A program made the position numbers and the translations under genes. Below are positions 32,516 through 40,789 of a stretch of 44,052 bases of DNA, in pieces. The stretch covers positions 1-44,052 of the forward strand of contig JAQUJC010000023.1 in NCBI GenBank assembly GCA_028681135.1, given 5' to 3'. The DNA comes from Kiritimatiellia bacterium (GTDB lineage: Bacteria; Verrucomicrobiota; Kiritimatiellia; CAIQIC01; Lenti-01). The notes under the pieces are model-generated. The model had not been told where the DNA came from, did not search any database, and was given only the letters and a program-made list of their open reading frames with translations. Each line of letters opens with the position of its first letter. Within the stretch, counting starts at the first letter, position 1.

Positions 32516-35052
32516 GCCGTTGCCCCGTCATTTTTCCAGCAAGAAAGCGCCAGCCATCCCGCGGCCGCCAATCCGGCCAACAGGCCCGCCCCTTGCAGCA
32601 GGAGCGGCAGCGACGACGGGGCATAGCGCAGCACCACCGCATGCCGCCCCCGCTCCGCCAGATAGATGCCCTGGAACATGTAGTCCACCCGCACCACCGG
32701 CACCGTCTTTCCATCAACCTGCGCTTGCCAGCCAGGATCAAACTTTTCCGCCACCCGTACCATCGCCGGCGCAGTGGTTTCGACGCTGAATTCATAGCGC
32801 CCCGGAATCACCCTCTCCACGTTGACCGTCGCGGATCGACTCTCCCCGGTCGGCGGCGGGGCCGCGGGCACCCCGCTATTGGGCGGCAGCAGCACAACGG
32901 AAAATGGTTTGAAGGCGGGATCGGCCAGCGTCTGCAGCGCCACGCCATCCTCCACCTCGCGCCAGGACTCCAGCGCCGCCACGCGCGGCGGAACGGGAGT
33001 CACTTTCAGCACCACTTCGGGCGCGTCCAGCGTCGGCCGCACGGAACGCGTGCCCACGCCCCCGCGTCCGTCGTTGTAAGGCTGATAGGCCCAGGCCAAT
33101 TCCAGATGCGCGGCCCAGGCCGGATGGGCCAGCAATTGCTGTGCGACCGGTCCATGTGCCAGCACATGGCTCACCCCCGTCAACTGCCATGTTCTCAACG
33201 GGTCCTTCACGGCCGCCCAGAACGCCTGATAGTCCGCGGGCGGCCGCGGCAACTGGGTGACGTTGACCGATGGAATTCCGTGATAAGGAAATAGATACGT
33301 CAGCCATTGATTGTAGAATCCGTCCTGCGTGGCCAGCGCTGTGCGGTTGTGACCCACCTCCCGCTTGAGTGTGCGCACCAGCTCATTCTCCGCCACCAAA
33401 CCCGGCGGCATCGTCTGAATGTAGTGCGGCGCCAGAATCACCGCCGCATCAAATAGCACGATCAGCGCGGGAATCCACATCGCCCAGGTTTTCCACACTG
33501 TGGAAAAATTATTTCCACACTGTGGAAGATTTTCGGCCTTTTTTCCATGCTGTGGAAAATGTTTTTCCACAGTGTGGAAAACGCCGGTCTTTAGCATCCA
33601 TAGGATTCCCGCGCCCAGCAGCAGGGCTCCGCCTGCATAGGTCACCGAGAACGCCTTGTTCCACTGAATGGCCCGGCCCATCGCACCCCACCCCGCCGCG
33701 GCCAGCCGTTCGGCCCCGCTCGACAGATCCGCCCACAGCGCCAGCCCCGCGAGCAGGAACACCCCGCCCGCAATTCCCGCGCCCCACAGCCAACCGCGCA
33801 CCTGTTTTGACTCCATCCGCAGCGCTGCCTGCAACCCGAACGCCGCCAGCACCCCCCACGCCACCTGGAAGAAATGGATGAACTTGTTCGGATTGCGGAT
33901 GCTTCCGAATCCCGGCAGCCAGCTCAGCGGGCGGTATAGCGGGAAGTATTTCCCGAACGCCAGCAGCAGCGCCAGTAGGCACAGTCCGCCCCACAGCCAG
34001 ACCGCTGGCGCTGCGCGGTCCTCGCGTCGCCGCCGCACCGATTCCACCACGCCCAGCAGCGCAAACAGCAGCGGAATGACGCCGACATAGACATTTTCCA
34101 GCTTGAAATTCATGAAGCCCTGACGCGTCTGCTCCCAGCCGTCGCTGCGGCCCATTTTCCCCCAATAGGGCCCTTGCTCGTCGCCACTGCGCCACCCGGT
34201 CCAGCCCGGCGCAATGAAATCGAGACTCTCGCTCGGCGGCTGGCTCCATTGGGTGATATAGGCCCAGTGGGCCTCCGGCGCTTCACCGCCGGGAACATCC
34301 GTCACCCCCGAGCCCTGGGCGGCCAGCGATGCGCCGCCCGCCACCAAGGCCGCCGCCAGCGCCGCCCCCCACGACTGCCGGAGCATCGCGCCGACCTTCC
34401 ACCCTCCCGCCGCGCGCGATGCCTCGAACAACCCCAGCGGCACCAGCAGCAAGGCACAGAACAGCGCCACATCTGGCTGCTCCAGGAACATCGCCCCCGC
34501 CGCCGACCCCGCCACGACCGCCCACGCGCTGCGACCGGTCCGCCCCCAGCGCCCCAGCGCAAAAATGCTCAACGCCAAAAAGACCAGTGTCCCATATTTG
34601 CCGACATGGCCGGCATAGACCAACGTCAGATTCGTGCCCACCCAGAAGGCCACCAGCCCACCGAAAATGCACGCGGCTGGCTGCACCCCCTTATCGCGCA
34701 GATACAGCGCCAGCAGCCAGGCCGCCAGTGCCAGGCACAGGCCATGGAACGTATTCATGAACCATTCCGCGGACACCCCCCGGAGGAGAAAATAGCCCGG
34801 CCGCACCAAGCTCATAACGGGCAGCCCCCACAGGGCCTCGCCATTCCACGGATGCACCGCCGAGGCTTCCAGCATCCGTTGCGTCGCGCGCTCCAGCCCC
34901 ACGTTGTCATCCGTGCTCATCAGCACCACGTCCGGTGCCCATAACGCGTGGAAAACGATCGCCCCCACAATGGCAAACAACACCAGCCAACATAGGCTGA
35001 GCGCAACCCGACGCCCCCCCATCAAACCTGTTTGCAGCGGAATGGATTTCAT
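32512..35052 (-). CDS. YfhO-like large membrane protein, with palindrome array in its coding sequence
   Basis: An 846-residue protein with about 13 membrane segments in the first 550 residues and a beta-rich C-terminal part that ends in another membrane segment. The end region (GRYEFSVETTAPAMVRVAEKFDPGW, VDGKTVPVVRVDYMFQGIYL) is the hallmark of YfhO-type proteins, which are related to GT-C glycosyltransferases and act on cell-envelope glycolipids. Residues 491-522 (FHTVEKHFPQHGKKAENLPQ and onward) are a hydrophilic loop between two membrane segments, encoded by four TTCCACA-type palindromes. It looks like an inserted repeat kept in frame. The gene is coupled to the GT2 gene. The ribosome site is weak. 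Confidence 0.78.
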   Translation of the reverse strand: MKSIPLQTGLMGGRRVALSLCWLVLFAIVGAIVFHALWAPDVVLMSTDDNVGLERATQRMLEASAVHPWNGEALWGLPVMSLVRPGYFLLRGVSAEWFMNTFHGLCLALAAWLLALYLRDKGVQPAACIFGGLVAFWVGTNLTLVYAGHVGKYGTLVFLALSIFALGRWGRTGRSAWAVVAGSAAGAMFLEQPDVALFCALLLVPLGLFEASRAAGGWKVGAMLRQSWGAALAAALVAGGASLAAQGSGVTDVPGGEAPEAHWAYITQWSQPPSESLDFIAPGWTGWRSGDEQGPYWGKMGRSDGWEQTRQGFMNFKLENVYVGVIPLLFALLGVVESVRRRREDRAAPAVWLWGGLCLLALLLAFGKYFPLYRPLSWLPGFGSIRNPNKFIHFFQVAWGVLAAFGLQAALRMESKQVRGWLWGAGIAGGVFLLAGLALWADLSSGAERLAAAGWGAMGRAIQWNKAFSVTYAGGALLLGAGILWMLKTGVFHTVEKHFPQHGKKAENLPQCGNNFSTVWKTWAMWIPALIVLFDAAVILAPHYIQTMPPGLVAENELVRTLKREVGHNRTALATQDGFYNQWLTYLFPYHGIPSVNVTQLPRPPADYQAFWAAVKDPLRTWQLTGVSHVLAHGPVAQQLLAHPAWAAHLELAWAYQPYNDGRGGVGTRSVRPTLDAPEVVLKVTPVPPRVAALESWREVEDGVALQTLADPAFKPFSVVLLPPNSGVPAAPPPTGESRSATVNVERVIPGRYEFSVETTAPAMVRVAEKFDPGWQAQVDGKTVPVVRVDYMFQGIYLAERGRHAVVLRYAPSSLPLLLQGAGLLAGLAAAGWLALSCWKNDGATA
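33489..33581. repeat. array of four TTTTCCACA/TGTGGAAAA palindromes inside a gene
   Basis: The palindromes are 33489-33507 (19 bases, perfect), 33513-33527 (15 bases, perfect), 33541-33559 (two mismatches) and 33563-33581 (19 bases, perfect). Their centres are at 33498, 33520, 33550 and 33572, spaced 22, 30 and 22 bases. Each arm, TTTTCCACA, fits the DnaA-box consensus TTWTNCACA. The array keeps the host reading frame open. Confidence 0.9.
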
Positions 35053-35088
35053 CCCGTCATCAAAAGGGTTCCCGCCCCCGCTTGCAAC

Positions 35089-35385
35089 CTAAAAGATGGT
35101 GGGGGGGGTGCTCGTGCTCGGGGGTGCATCTGCGTTTCGTTGCTCACCTGACGCCCAGAGCGGCCTGAGTTCTCCGTTCTGATGGCGGACGGCGACTTCA
35201 AGGAGGTCTGCGAAACCCTTTGGCGTCCAGAATTGCCCCCGCGCGTTATGTTCGGCGAAGAGCGTAGCTGCACGGGTGTGAATGTGTCCGCTGGCGTAAT
35301 CGAAGTCGAGAGTGCCGACTGCGCATGGCGTGCAGTGGCCCTCAAAAATGTTCCCTACGTCACACAACTCTATCCATGACGACAT
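35089..35385 (-). CDS. hypothetical protein, 98 residues
   Basis: A possible small protein (MSSWIELCDVGNIFEGHC... ending in an S/T/P-rich tail). The middle, TLFAEHNARGQFWTPKGFADLLEVAVRH, reads like a real folded segment. The last 25 residues are low complexity. I recognise no family. A promoter-like pair, TTCACG and GATAAT with 16 bases between, lies just before the ATG at 35385. Two 27-base direct repeats lie further upstream. It ends 36 bases before the YfhO-like gene. It could also be a chance frame in a decayed region. Confidence 0.35.
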   Translation of the reverse strand: MSSWIELCDVGNIFEGHCTPCAVGTLDFDYASGHIHTRAATLFAEHNARGQFWTPKGFADLLEVAVRHQNGELRPLWASGEQRNADAPPSTSTPPTIF

Positions 35386-35431
35386 CGGTGGAATTATCCG
35401 GGCCAAGTATATCGCGTGAATAATAATAATG

Positions 35432-35535
35432 CACATGATAGTTAATTAACCATCTGGTGGGAAATGGCGTATTGTAAGGTGTTTTGGACCATTTTGCCAT
35501 ATTATATTCACATGATAGTTAATTAACCATCTGGT
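35432..35535. repeat. two 27-base direct repeats, 77 bases apart
   Basis: The same 27 bases, with the palindromic core GTTAATTAAC, occur at 35432-35458 and 35509-35535. The DNA between them is AT-rich, unlike its surroundings. On the minus strand the second copy forms the end of a 22-codon open stretch (35591-35523) ending IFEELGLEKPDG and a stop, which may be the tail of a lost gene. The repeats could be operator sites for the small gene at 35089-35385, or marks of a past insertion. Confidence 0.7.
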
Positions 35536-35649
35536 TTTTCCAATCCAAGTTCTTCAAAAATTTGCGCGATACCCTCCGAGTAATGACGCGGTTATCCCCC
35601 GTGCACTCTTTTCGGTTCTATTGCGTTCTGTGCGGCGCCTGCGTTGGCA

Positions 35650-37419
35650 TCATCCGTCCGCTTCCAGCTCGGCCCAGCGGAGATAGAGCCGGTCCAGTTC
35701 GGGCGGAATCTCCGCGGCCCGGGCGGTGGCCGCCTGAATGGCCGCCGGGGTCCCTTTATAGAACCCCGGATCGGCCATTTGCCGATGCCACTCGTCCAAC
35801 TCGGCCTCCAGCGCGGTAATCCGGCCAGGAATCTCTTGCAGTTCCTTGCGCTCCTTGTTGGCGAGCTTGCGGGTAGACGATGCGGCGGGTTTTGCCGGTT
35901 CGTCACCACTCAAGGTGATTGGCGCCGTCACCTTTCGTTGCGCCACCCAGTCGTCATAGCCCCCCGGATATTCGCGTACCACGCCCTCCCCCTCGAACAC
36001 CAGCGTACTGGTGACGGCTTCGTTCAAAAATTCCCTGTCATGGCTGACCAGCAGCACCGTACCGGTATATTCCACCACCAGGGCCTCGATCAGTTCCAGC
36101 GTCTCGATATCCAAATCGTTGGTGGGCTCGTCGAGCACCAGCACATTCGACGGCTGCGCAAACAGCTTGGCCAGCAGCAGTCGGCTGCGCTCGCCGCCGG
36201 AAAGCACCCGCACCGGACTGCGGGCGCGGTCCGGCGTAAACAAAAACTCCTCCAGATAGCCGATCACATGTTTGCGCCGACCGTCCACCATCACATACTC
36301 GTGGCCGTCAGCCACAGTGTCGAAGACCGTGCGGGTTTCATCCAAGACCGACCGTAATTGATCGAAATAGGCCACTTCGAGTTTTGTTCCATGCGCCACG
36401 TGGCCTTCGTCGGATTCCTCCTGCCCCAGCAGCACACGAATCAGGGTGGACTTGCCGCACCCATTGGGCCCCAGGATTCCCACTTTGTCGCCGCGACAGA
36501 TGTCGGTGTCCAGTCCGCGAAACAGCCAGCGGCCATCATAGGACCGGCCCAGGTTTTTCGCGGTCAGCACCTTATAGCCGGAGCGGTCGGCTTCCTGCAG
36601 CGTGGCCTTGACGGAGCCGCCCACTTCCCGGCGTGCCGCGCGGGCCACCCGCAACTGCTTCAGCTCGCGCACGCGTCCTTCGTTGCGGGTGCGGCGGGCT
36701 TTGACACCCTGCCGCAGCCAGGCTTCCTCCTGGGCCAGTTTCTTGTCGAAGACGGCCTGTTGCTGCTCCTCGGCCTCCAGCGCTGCGGCTTTGCGCTGCA
36801 CATACAGGTCATAGCCACAGGCCCAGGACCGCAGCCGCCCCCGGTCCAGTTCCACGATGCGCGTGGCCAGCCGCCGCAAAAAGGCGCGGTCGTGGGTCAC
36901 AAACAACATCACACCGGGAGTGCGCAGCAGAGCATTTTCCATCCACTGGATGGAGTCGACATCGAGGTGATTGGTAGGTTCATCCAGCAGCAGCACGTCG
37001 GGCTCCGCCGCCAGGGCCTGTGCCAGCAATACGCGCCGCTTCATGCCGCCCGACAACGCCGCGCAATCGGCGGTCGGATCGAGGTCCATCTGCGAGATTA
37101 CTTTCGCGGCTTGGACATCGCGTTGCCACGACTCCTGATGGGGCTGCGTTCCCGCCCGCACCACCTCCAGGACACAGCCGGGCCATTCCGTGGGCACCAT
37201 CTGCGGCATCATGGCCACGGTGACCGCCCGTGCGCGCACCACCTCGCCGGCATCGGGCGTCAGCAGGCCGGCGGCGATCTTCAGCAGGGTGGACTTGCCC
37301 TCGCCGTTGCGCCCCAGCAGGCAGACCCGCTCCCCGCGTTCCAGGTTCAGGGTCGCGCCCTCCAGCAGCCAGGGGCCGCCAAAGCGAACGAATATGTCTT
37401 GTAAACTCAATACGGCCAT
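35650..37419 (-). CDS. uup: ABC-F family ATPase, Uup-like
   Basis: A 589-residue soluble protein with two ABC ATPase domains and no membrane segments. Walker A motifs are GRNGEGKST (about 36-44) and GPNGCGKST (about 318). Signatures are LSGGM and LSGGE. Walker B motifs are VLLLDEPTNHLD and VLVLDEPTNDLD. The linker between domains is charged and helical (EEAWLRQGVKARRTRNEGRV), and the C-terminus has a coiled-coil arm (ELQEIPGRITALEAELDEWH), as in Uup. ABC-F proteins act on ribosomes; Uup is also linked to DNA transposition control and branched-DNA binding. It follows the epimerase gene by 61 bases in the same direction. Confidence 0.92.
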   Translation of the reverse strand: MAVLSLQDIFVRFGGPWLLEGATLNLERGERVCLLGRNGEGKSTLLKIAAGLLTPDAGEVVRARAVTVAMMPQMVPTEWPGCVLEVVRAGTQPHQESWQRDVQAAKVISQMDLDPTADCAALSGGMKRRVLLAQALAAEPDVLLLDEPTNHLDVDSIQWMENALLRTPGVMLFVTHDRAFLRRLATRIVELDRGRLRSWACGYDLYVQRKAAALEAEEQQQAVFDKKLAQEEAWLRQGVKARRTRNEGRVRELKQLRVARAARREVGGSVKATLQEADRSGYKVLTAKNLGRSYDGRWLFRGLDTDICRGDKVGILGPNGCGKSTLIRVLLGQEESDEGHVAHGTKLEVAYFDQLRSVLDETRTVFDTVADGHEYVMVDGRRKHVIGYLEEFLFTPDRARSPVRVLSGGERSRLLLAKLFAQPSNVLVLDEPTNDLDIETLELIEALVVEYTGTVLLVSHDREFLNEAVTSTLVFEGEGVVREYPGGYDDWVAQRKVTAPITLSGDEPAKPAASSTRKLANKERKELQEIPGRITALEAELDEWHRQMADPGFYKGTPAAIQAATARAAEIPPELDRLYLRWAELEADG

Positions 37420-37480
37420 GGGTAGGCGATATCCCCTGAATTATCGACACAAGAAACGGAAGCAGACACGCAGCCTGCCG

Positions 37481-38425
37481 TCAGCAAAAGCGATCTTTGA
37501 ACCAGTCCCAGGTCGCCGCCAGACCGTCGGCGAAGGTATGCTGCGGTGTCCAGCCCAAGACACGCCGAGCCTGGGAGGCATCGGCCTGCGATTCGCGAAT
37601 ATCACCGGGGCGCGGCGGTTCGTACGTGGGTGCAAAGGGCTGATCGGCGAGCGCCGCGATCTGGCGGGCCAGGTCGTTGATCGACACGCGGTCGCCATAG
37701 GCGACATTGTAAACGCCACCGGCCGCGCTGGGGGGCGCGGCCAGGCAGGCGAGATTGGCGGCGACGATGTCGGCAACAAACGTAAAGTCGCGGGTCTGCT
37801 CGCCATCGCCAAAGATGGTCGGCTGGCGGCCGGCCGCATAGGCGCGCATAAACAGCGGAATGACGGCCGCGTAGTGGGAGGCGGGGTCCTGGCGCGGCCC
37901 GAACACGTTGAAATAGCGCAGGGAGAAGGCCTGTAATCCATAGAGATCATGGAAAATCCGGCCATAATGCTCGCCATCCAGCTTGGAGAGGGCGTAGCCC
38001 GTCAGGGGCTCGGGACGCATATCCTCGCGCTTGGGCATCGCCGGACTGTCGCCGTAGACCGAAGCCGACGACGACACCACCACATGCGCCGCGCCAACCT
38101 CGCGCGCGGCCAGCAGCACATTGAGCGTCCCAGTGGCATTCACCGCGTGAGTGGTGGCCGGATCGTCGACGGACGCCTGCACCGAGGCCAGCGCGCCAAT
38201 ATGAAAAACATGGCGGATGCCGCGCAGCGCCGCGCGTACCGCCTCGGCATCGCGCAAATCGCCCTGGATAAAATCCACGGACGCCTCCAGCCCGGCGAGA
38301 TTGTCCAAATGCCCGGAAGACAAATTATCGAAGACGCGCACCGGCACCCTCTGCTCCGCCAGGTGACGAACCAGATTGGAGCCGATGAACCCGGCGCCGC
38401 CGGTGACTAGATGCTTCATCTCCAT
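37481..38425 (-). CDS. NAD-dependent sugar-nucleotide epimerase
   Basis: A 314-residue short-chain dehydrogenase of the UDP-glucose/UDP-GlcNAc 4-epimerase type. The NAD motif is VTGGAGFIGSNLV. The catalytic Ser is in VVSSSASVYGDS and the Tyr-Lys pair in TGYALSKLDGEH. LRYFNVFGPRQDPASHYAAVIPLF is typical of WbpP/GalE-like enzymes. The ATG at 38425 has AGGGAG 6 bases upstream. It begins 11 bases after lptD and is probably in the same operon, so it likely supplies a sugar for surface polysaccharide or LPS. Confidence 0.9.
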   Translation of the reverse strand: MEMKHLVTGGAGFIGSNLVRHLAEQRVPVRVFDNLSSGHLDNLAGLEASVDFIQGDLRDAEAVRAALRGIRHVFHIGALASVQASVDDPATTHAVNATGTLNVLLAAREVGAAHVVVSSSASVYGDSPAMPKREDMRPEPLTGYALSKLDGEHYGRIFHDLYGLQAFSLRYFNVFGPRQDPASHYAAVIPLFMRAYAAGRQPTIFGDGEQTRDFTFVADIVAANLACLAAPPSAAGGVYNVAYGDRVSINDLARQIAALADQPFAPTYEPPRPGDIRESQADASQARRVLGWTPQHTFADGLAATWDWFKDRFC

Positions 38426-38436
38426 GCGCTGCTCCC

Positions 38437-40686
38437 TCACCCGCCCAGTGAACTGCTGAACCCGGGGAAGGCCAGCGGCCAGATGCGGAACCATACCGTA
38501 TAATTGTCTTCGCCATCTTCGCCCTCTTCTGGACGGATGCGCAGCCCCAGGCCGATCCCCAGGCACTGCGTGCGGTGAATCAGATAATACGAATGCTCCT
38601 CCACCTGCGATTCTTCCAGGTCCATGCGCGCATAGAGCCGCCCCGACCAGCGCTGCCCCGGCAGAATTTCTAAATCCCCGGCCACCACGTCGCGCTTGTC
38701 GCGGTTGTAGCGATAATCCACGCCCAGGGTAAACAGTTCACGGCTCTGGAATTCTGCCTGCGTGTTGAACGTGCGGATGCTGCTATCCTGCGTGTCGTAG
38801 GCCCCGTCCATATCCCATTTGAGCCAGGACCAGGGCCGTAGCTCCGACTTGAACCCAATGTCGCCGAGCGTGTCCTCGTCTTCGTCCGGGTCCATGTTGA
38901 GCGTGGTAAACACATCGGCATAAGCCAGATTATGAACCGCGCTGCGCCGCTTGGTCTGGAGATAATTGCGCATTCCTAACCGCAAGTGATTGGCATAGTC
39001 GAGCCGGTCGACACCATCAAACTGCCACAGATCCTCCGGCAATTCGTTGGGTTCAAACCGCAGCGTATAGTCGGCATAGGGTTCGGCAATGTGCCGTAAA
39101 TCCTGGTCCTCTTCGATGCCGGTGGGACCGCGATAGAGATCGCCAAAGGCCTTGAACGACGATTCCACCCCCAGTTCGGGCAAGTGGCGCCACACCGCGC
39201 CGCCATCGCTCAGCAGGGTCTCGATGTCGTTGGTGGTACCCACCACCTCCCCGAGATCATTCGTGACGGCCACGACATTGGTGACCTGGGTGCGCAGCGG
39301 CGTCTCGGAATAATAGGTGCCGCGATAGCCGCCGCGGGGAATCACCGACAGAAATCCAAATTGGCGCGTGGGCCAATACACCATGTTGAAGGTGTCAAAG
39401 CGGATCGCGTCGTAATCCTGACGGTCCGACCCGTCGGGATACACGCGCTCAAGAGAAGTCAGGGTGTTGGCGCCTTCGTAAAAAAGCGGGGTCTCGAAAA
39501 TGGCTTGGCGGTTAAAATTCAGGAAGGCCTCCGGCAGGCGGTTCACGTTGCCATAGAAATCGTTCAGCCGCATGTTGAGCCCCACCCCCGCGGTGTAGCG
39601 GTTGCCGCGGTGCGAAAGCGTCACGCGGTTCTCGGGCTGGACATTTTTCTGGTAGTCGTCGTCGAAGAAATCATTGAGCAACCACGGGTCACTGACATAG
39701 TTGAGTTCGGTGATCAGGTAATCGCGATCGGTCAAGTTGTGGCGGTCCTTCACTTGCAGCCAATACCGATCGGCATCAATCAACTCTTCGCGCGCCAGCC
39801 GCTGTTGGTCATCTTTCCACGGCTCGTTGTCGTGGGCATAATAGACGCGCGCCATGCCGTCATAGGTCCCCTCCGGGTCCGTCCAGAGGATGTCCTGCCC
39901 AAGCCCCAGGCCGCGCTTGGCGCGTACATCGAAATGCGTGCGGCTGCGAAACACATCGGTAATCGGCTGGTTATAGGCCGTCAGCAGGAACGCGCCCATG
40001 GTGGAGCTGTAGCCCGGCGTGAACTCGAACTTGGCCAGCTCCTCGAGATTGGCGCGCAGAACCGGGAAATAAAAGAAGGGCACGGGGCCCAACTGAAATC
40101 GCAGGTGCTTGGCACGCAAAATGTTGTTGTCCTCAAGCGTGGCGGATGCTGCCCGGACCGAATACTCTGGCCGGTCGGGATCGCACGTCGTGAGCATCAC
40201 GCCATCCAGCTCCATCATCTGCGGCGATACGCGCCGCGAATCACGCGCGGTGATGTGCCACGGCGGTGCCACCGCCTCGAAGGCGCCAAAATCGCCCGTG
40301 CCGGTTTTGAAGTTGTAGGTGGCTTCCTCGCCCCGCCAGACATTGCCCATGTATTCAATTACAATGTGGCCGCGGGCCTGAACCTCTTCGGCCGCGGTAT
40401 CCACCTCGGCATAATCAGCCGCAACGGAGTCGCGCCCACGAGTCACTTTCACCGCGCCGCGCGCAATGACGACGCGCCGCACGGCATCGTAGGAGAGGCT
40501 GTCGGCCTGAATATCAATCATGCCCGCTTCCGGCGGCACCACGGCCATCTGTTCAGCGGTCGTCGACACCGCGACCGGCTGCTGCTGGGCCCGTGCGTTT
40601 CCGCCCCCCCAGCCGGCCTGCAGCACCAGGCCAACCACCCCCGCCCATCGGACGAAACGACTACCGTGTGAAAGGGAACTCTCCAT
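38437..40686 (-). CDS. lptD: LPS-assembly outer-membrane protein LptD
   Basis: A 749-residue protein. It has a signal peptide (1-34), an OstA/LptA-like periplasmic domain (about 55-145; IDIQADSLSYDAVRRVVIARGAVKV, then YMGNVWRGEEATYNFKTGTGDF), and a beta-barrel rich in alternating aromatic strands to the C-terminus. It inserts LPS into the outer membrane. I see only two cysteines, C168 and C708. These positions match the C173-C725 pair of E. coli LptD, so one long-range disulfide could form instead of two. It implies a diderm cell with LPS or a related lipid. The epimerase follows at once. Confidence 0.85.
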   Translation of the reverse strand: MESSLSHGSRFVRWAGVVGLVLQAGWGGGNARAQQQPVAVSTTAEQMAVVPPEAGMIDIQADSLSYDAVRRVVIARGAVKVTRGRDSVAADYAEVDTAAEEVQARGHIVIEYMGNVWRGEEATYNFKTGTGDFGAFEAVAPPWHITARDSRRVSPQMMELDGVMLTTCDPDRPEYSVRAASATLEDNNILRAKHLRFQLGPVPFFYFPVLRANLEELAKFEFTPGYSSTMGAFLLTAYNQPITDVFRSRTHFDVRAKRGLGLGQDILWTDPEGTYDGMARVYYAHDNEPWKDDQQRLAREELIDADRYWLQVKDRHNLTDRDYLITELNYVSDPWLLNDFFDDDYQKNVQPENRVTLSHRGNRYTAGVGLNMRLNDFYGNVNRLPEAFLNFNRQAIFETPLFYEGANTLTSLERVYPDGSDRQDYDAIRFDTFNMVYWPTRQFGFLSVIPRGGYRGTYYSETPLRTQVTNVVAVTNDLGEVVGTTNDIETLLSDGGAVWRHLPELGVESSFKAFGDLYRGPTGIEEDQDLRHIAEPYADYTLRFEPNELPEDLWQFDGVDRLDYANHLRLGMRNYLQTKRRSAVHNLAYADVFTTLNMDPDEDEDTLGDIGFKSELRPWSWLKWDMDGAYDTQDSSIRTFNTQAEFQSRELFTLGVDYRYNRDKRDVVAGDLEILPGQRWSGRLYARMDLEESQVEEHSYYLIHRTQCLGIGLGLRIRPEEGEDGEDNYTVWFRIWPLAFPGFSSSLGG

Positions 40687-40789
40687 GGCGCCGGACTCTA
40701 GCAGTCCGGCTTTCCCAACGCCAAGCGCAATTTATCATGGAACCGCCTCAGAGATGCATCGATAATGCAAAGCCAGTCACGCGAAAGCG

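Noticed and set aside
33489-33581. Chromosomal origin from clustered DnaA-like boxes
   Set aside because: The array is inside an open gene, with no AT-rich unwinding region and no dnaA, dnaN or gidA nearby. A repeat element or titration site is more likely.
36358-37404. 348-codon open frame antisense to uup
   Set aside because: Shadow of a well-supported ABC-F gene with all motifs in place.
39184-40671. 495-codon open frame antisense to lptD
   Set aside because: Its bases are explained by lptD on the minus strand. No ribosome site or domain is visible.
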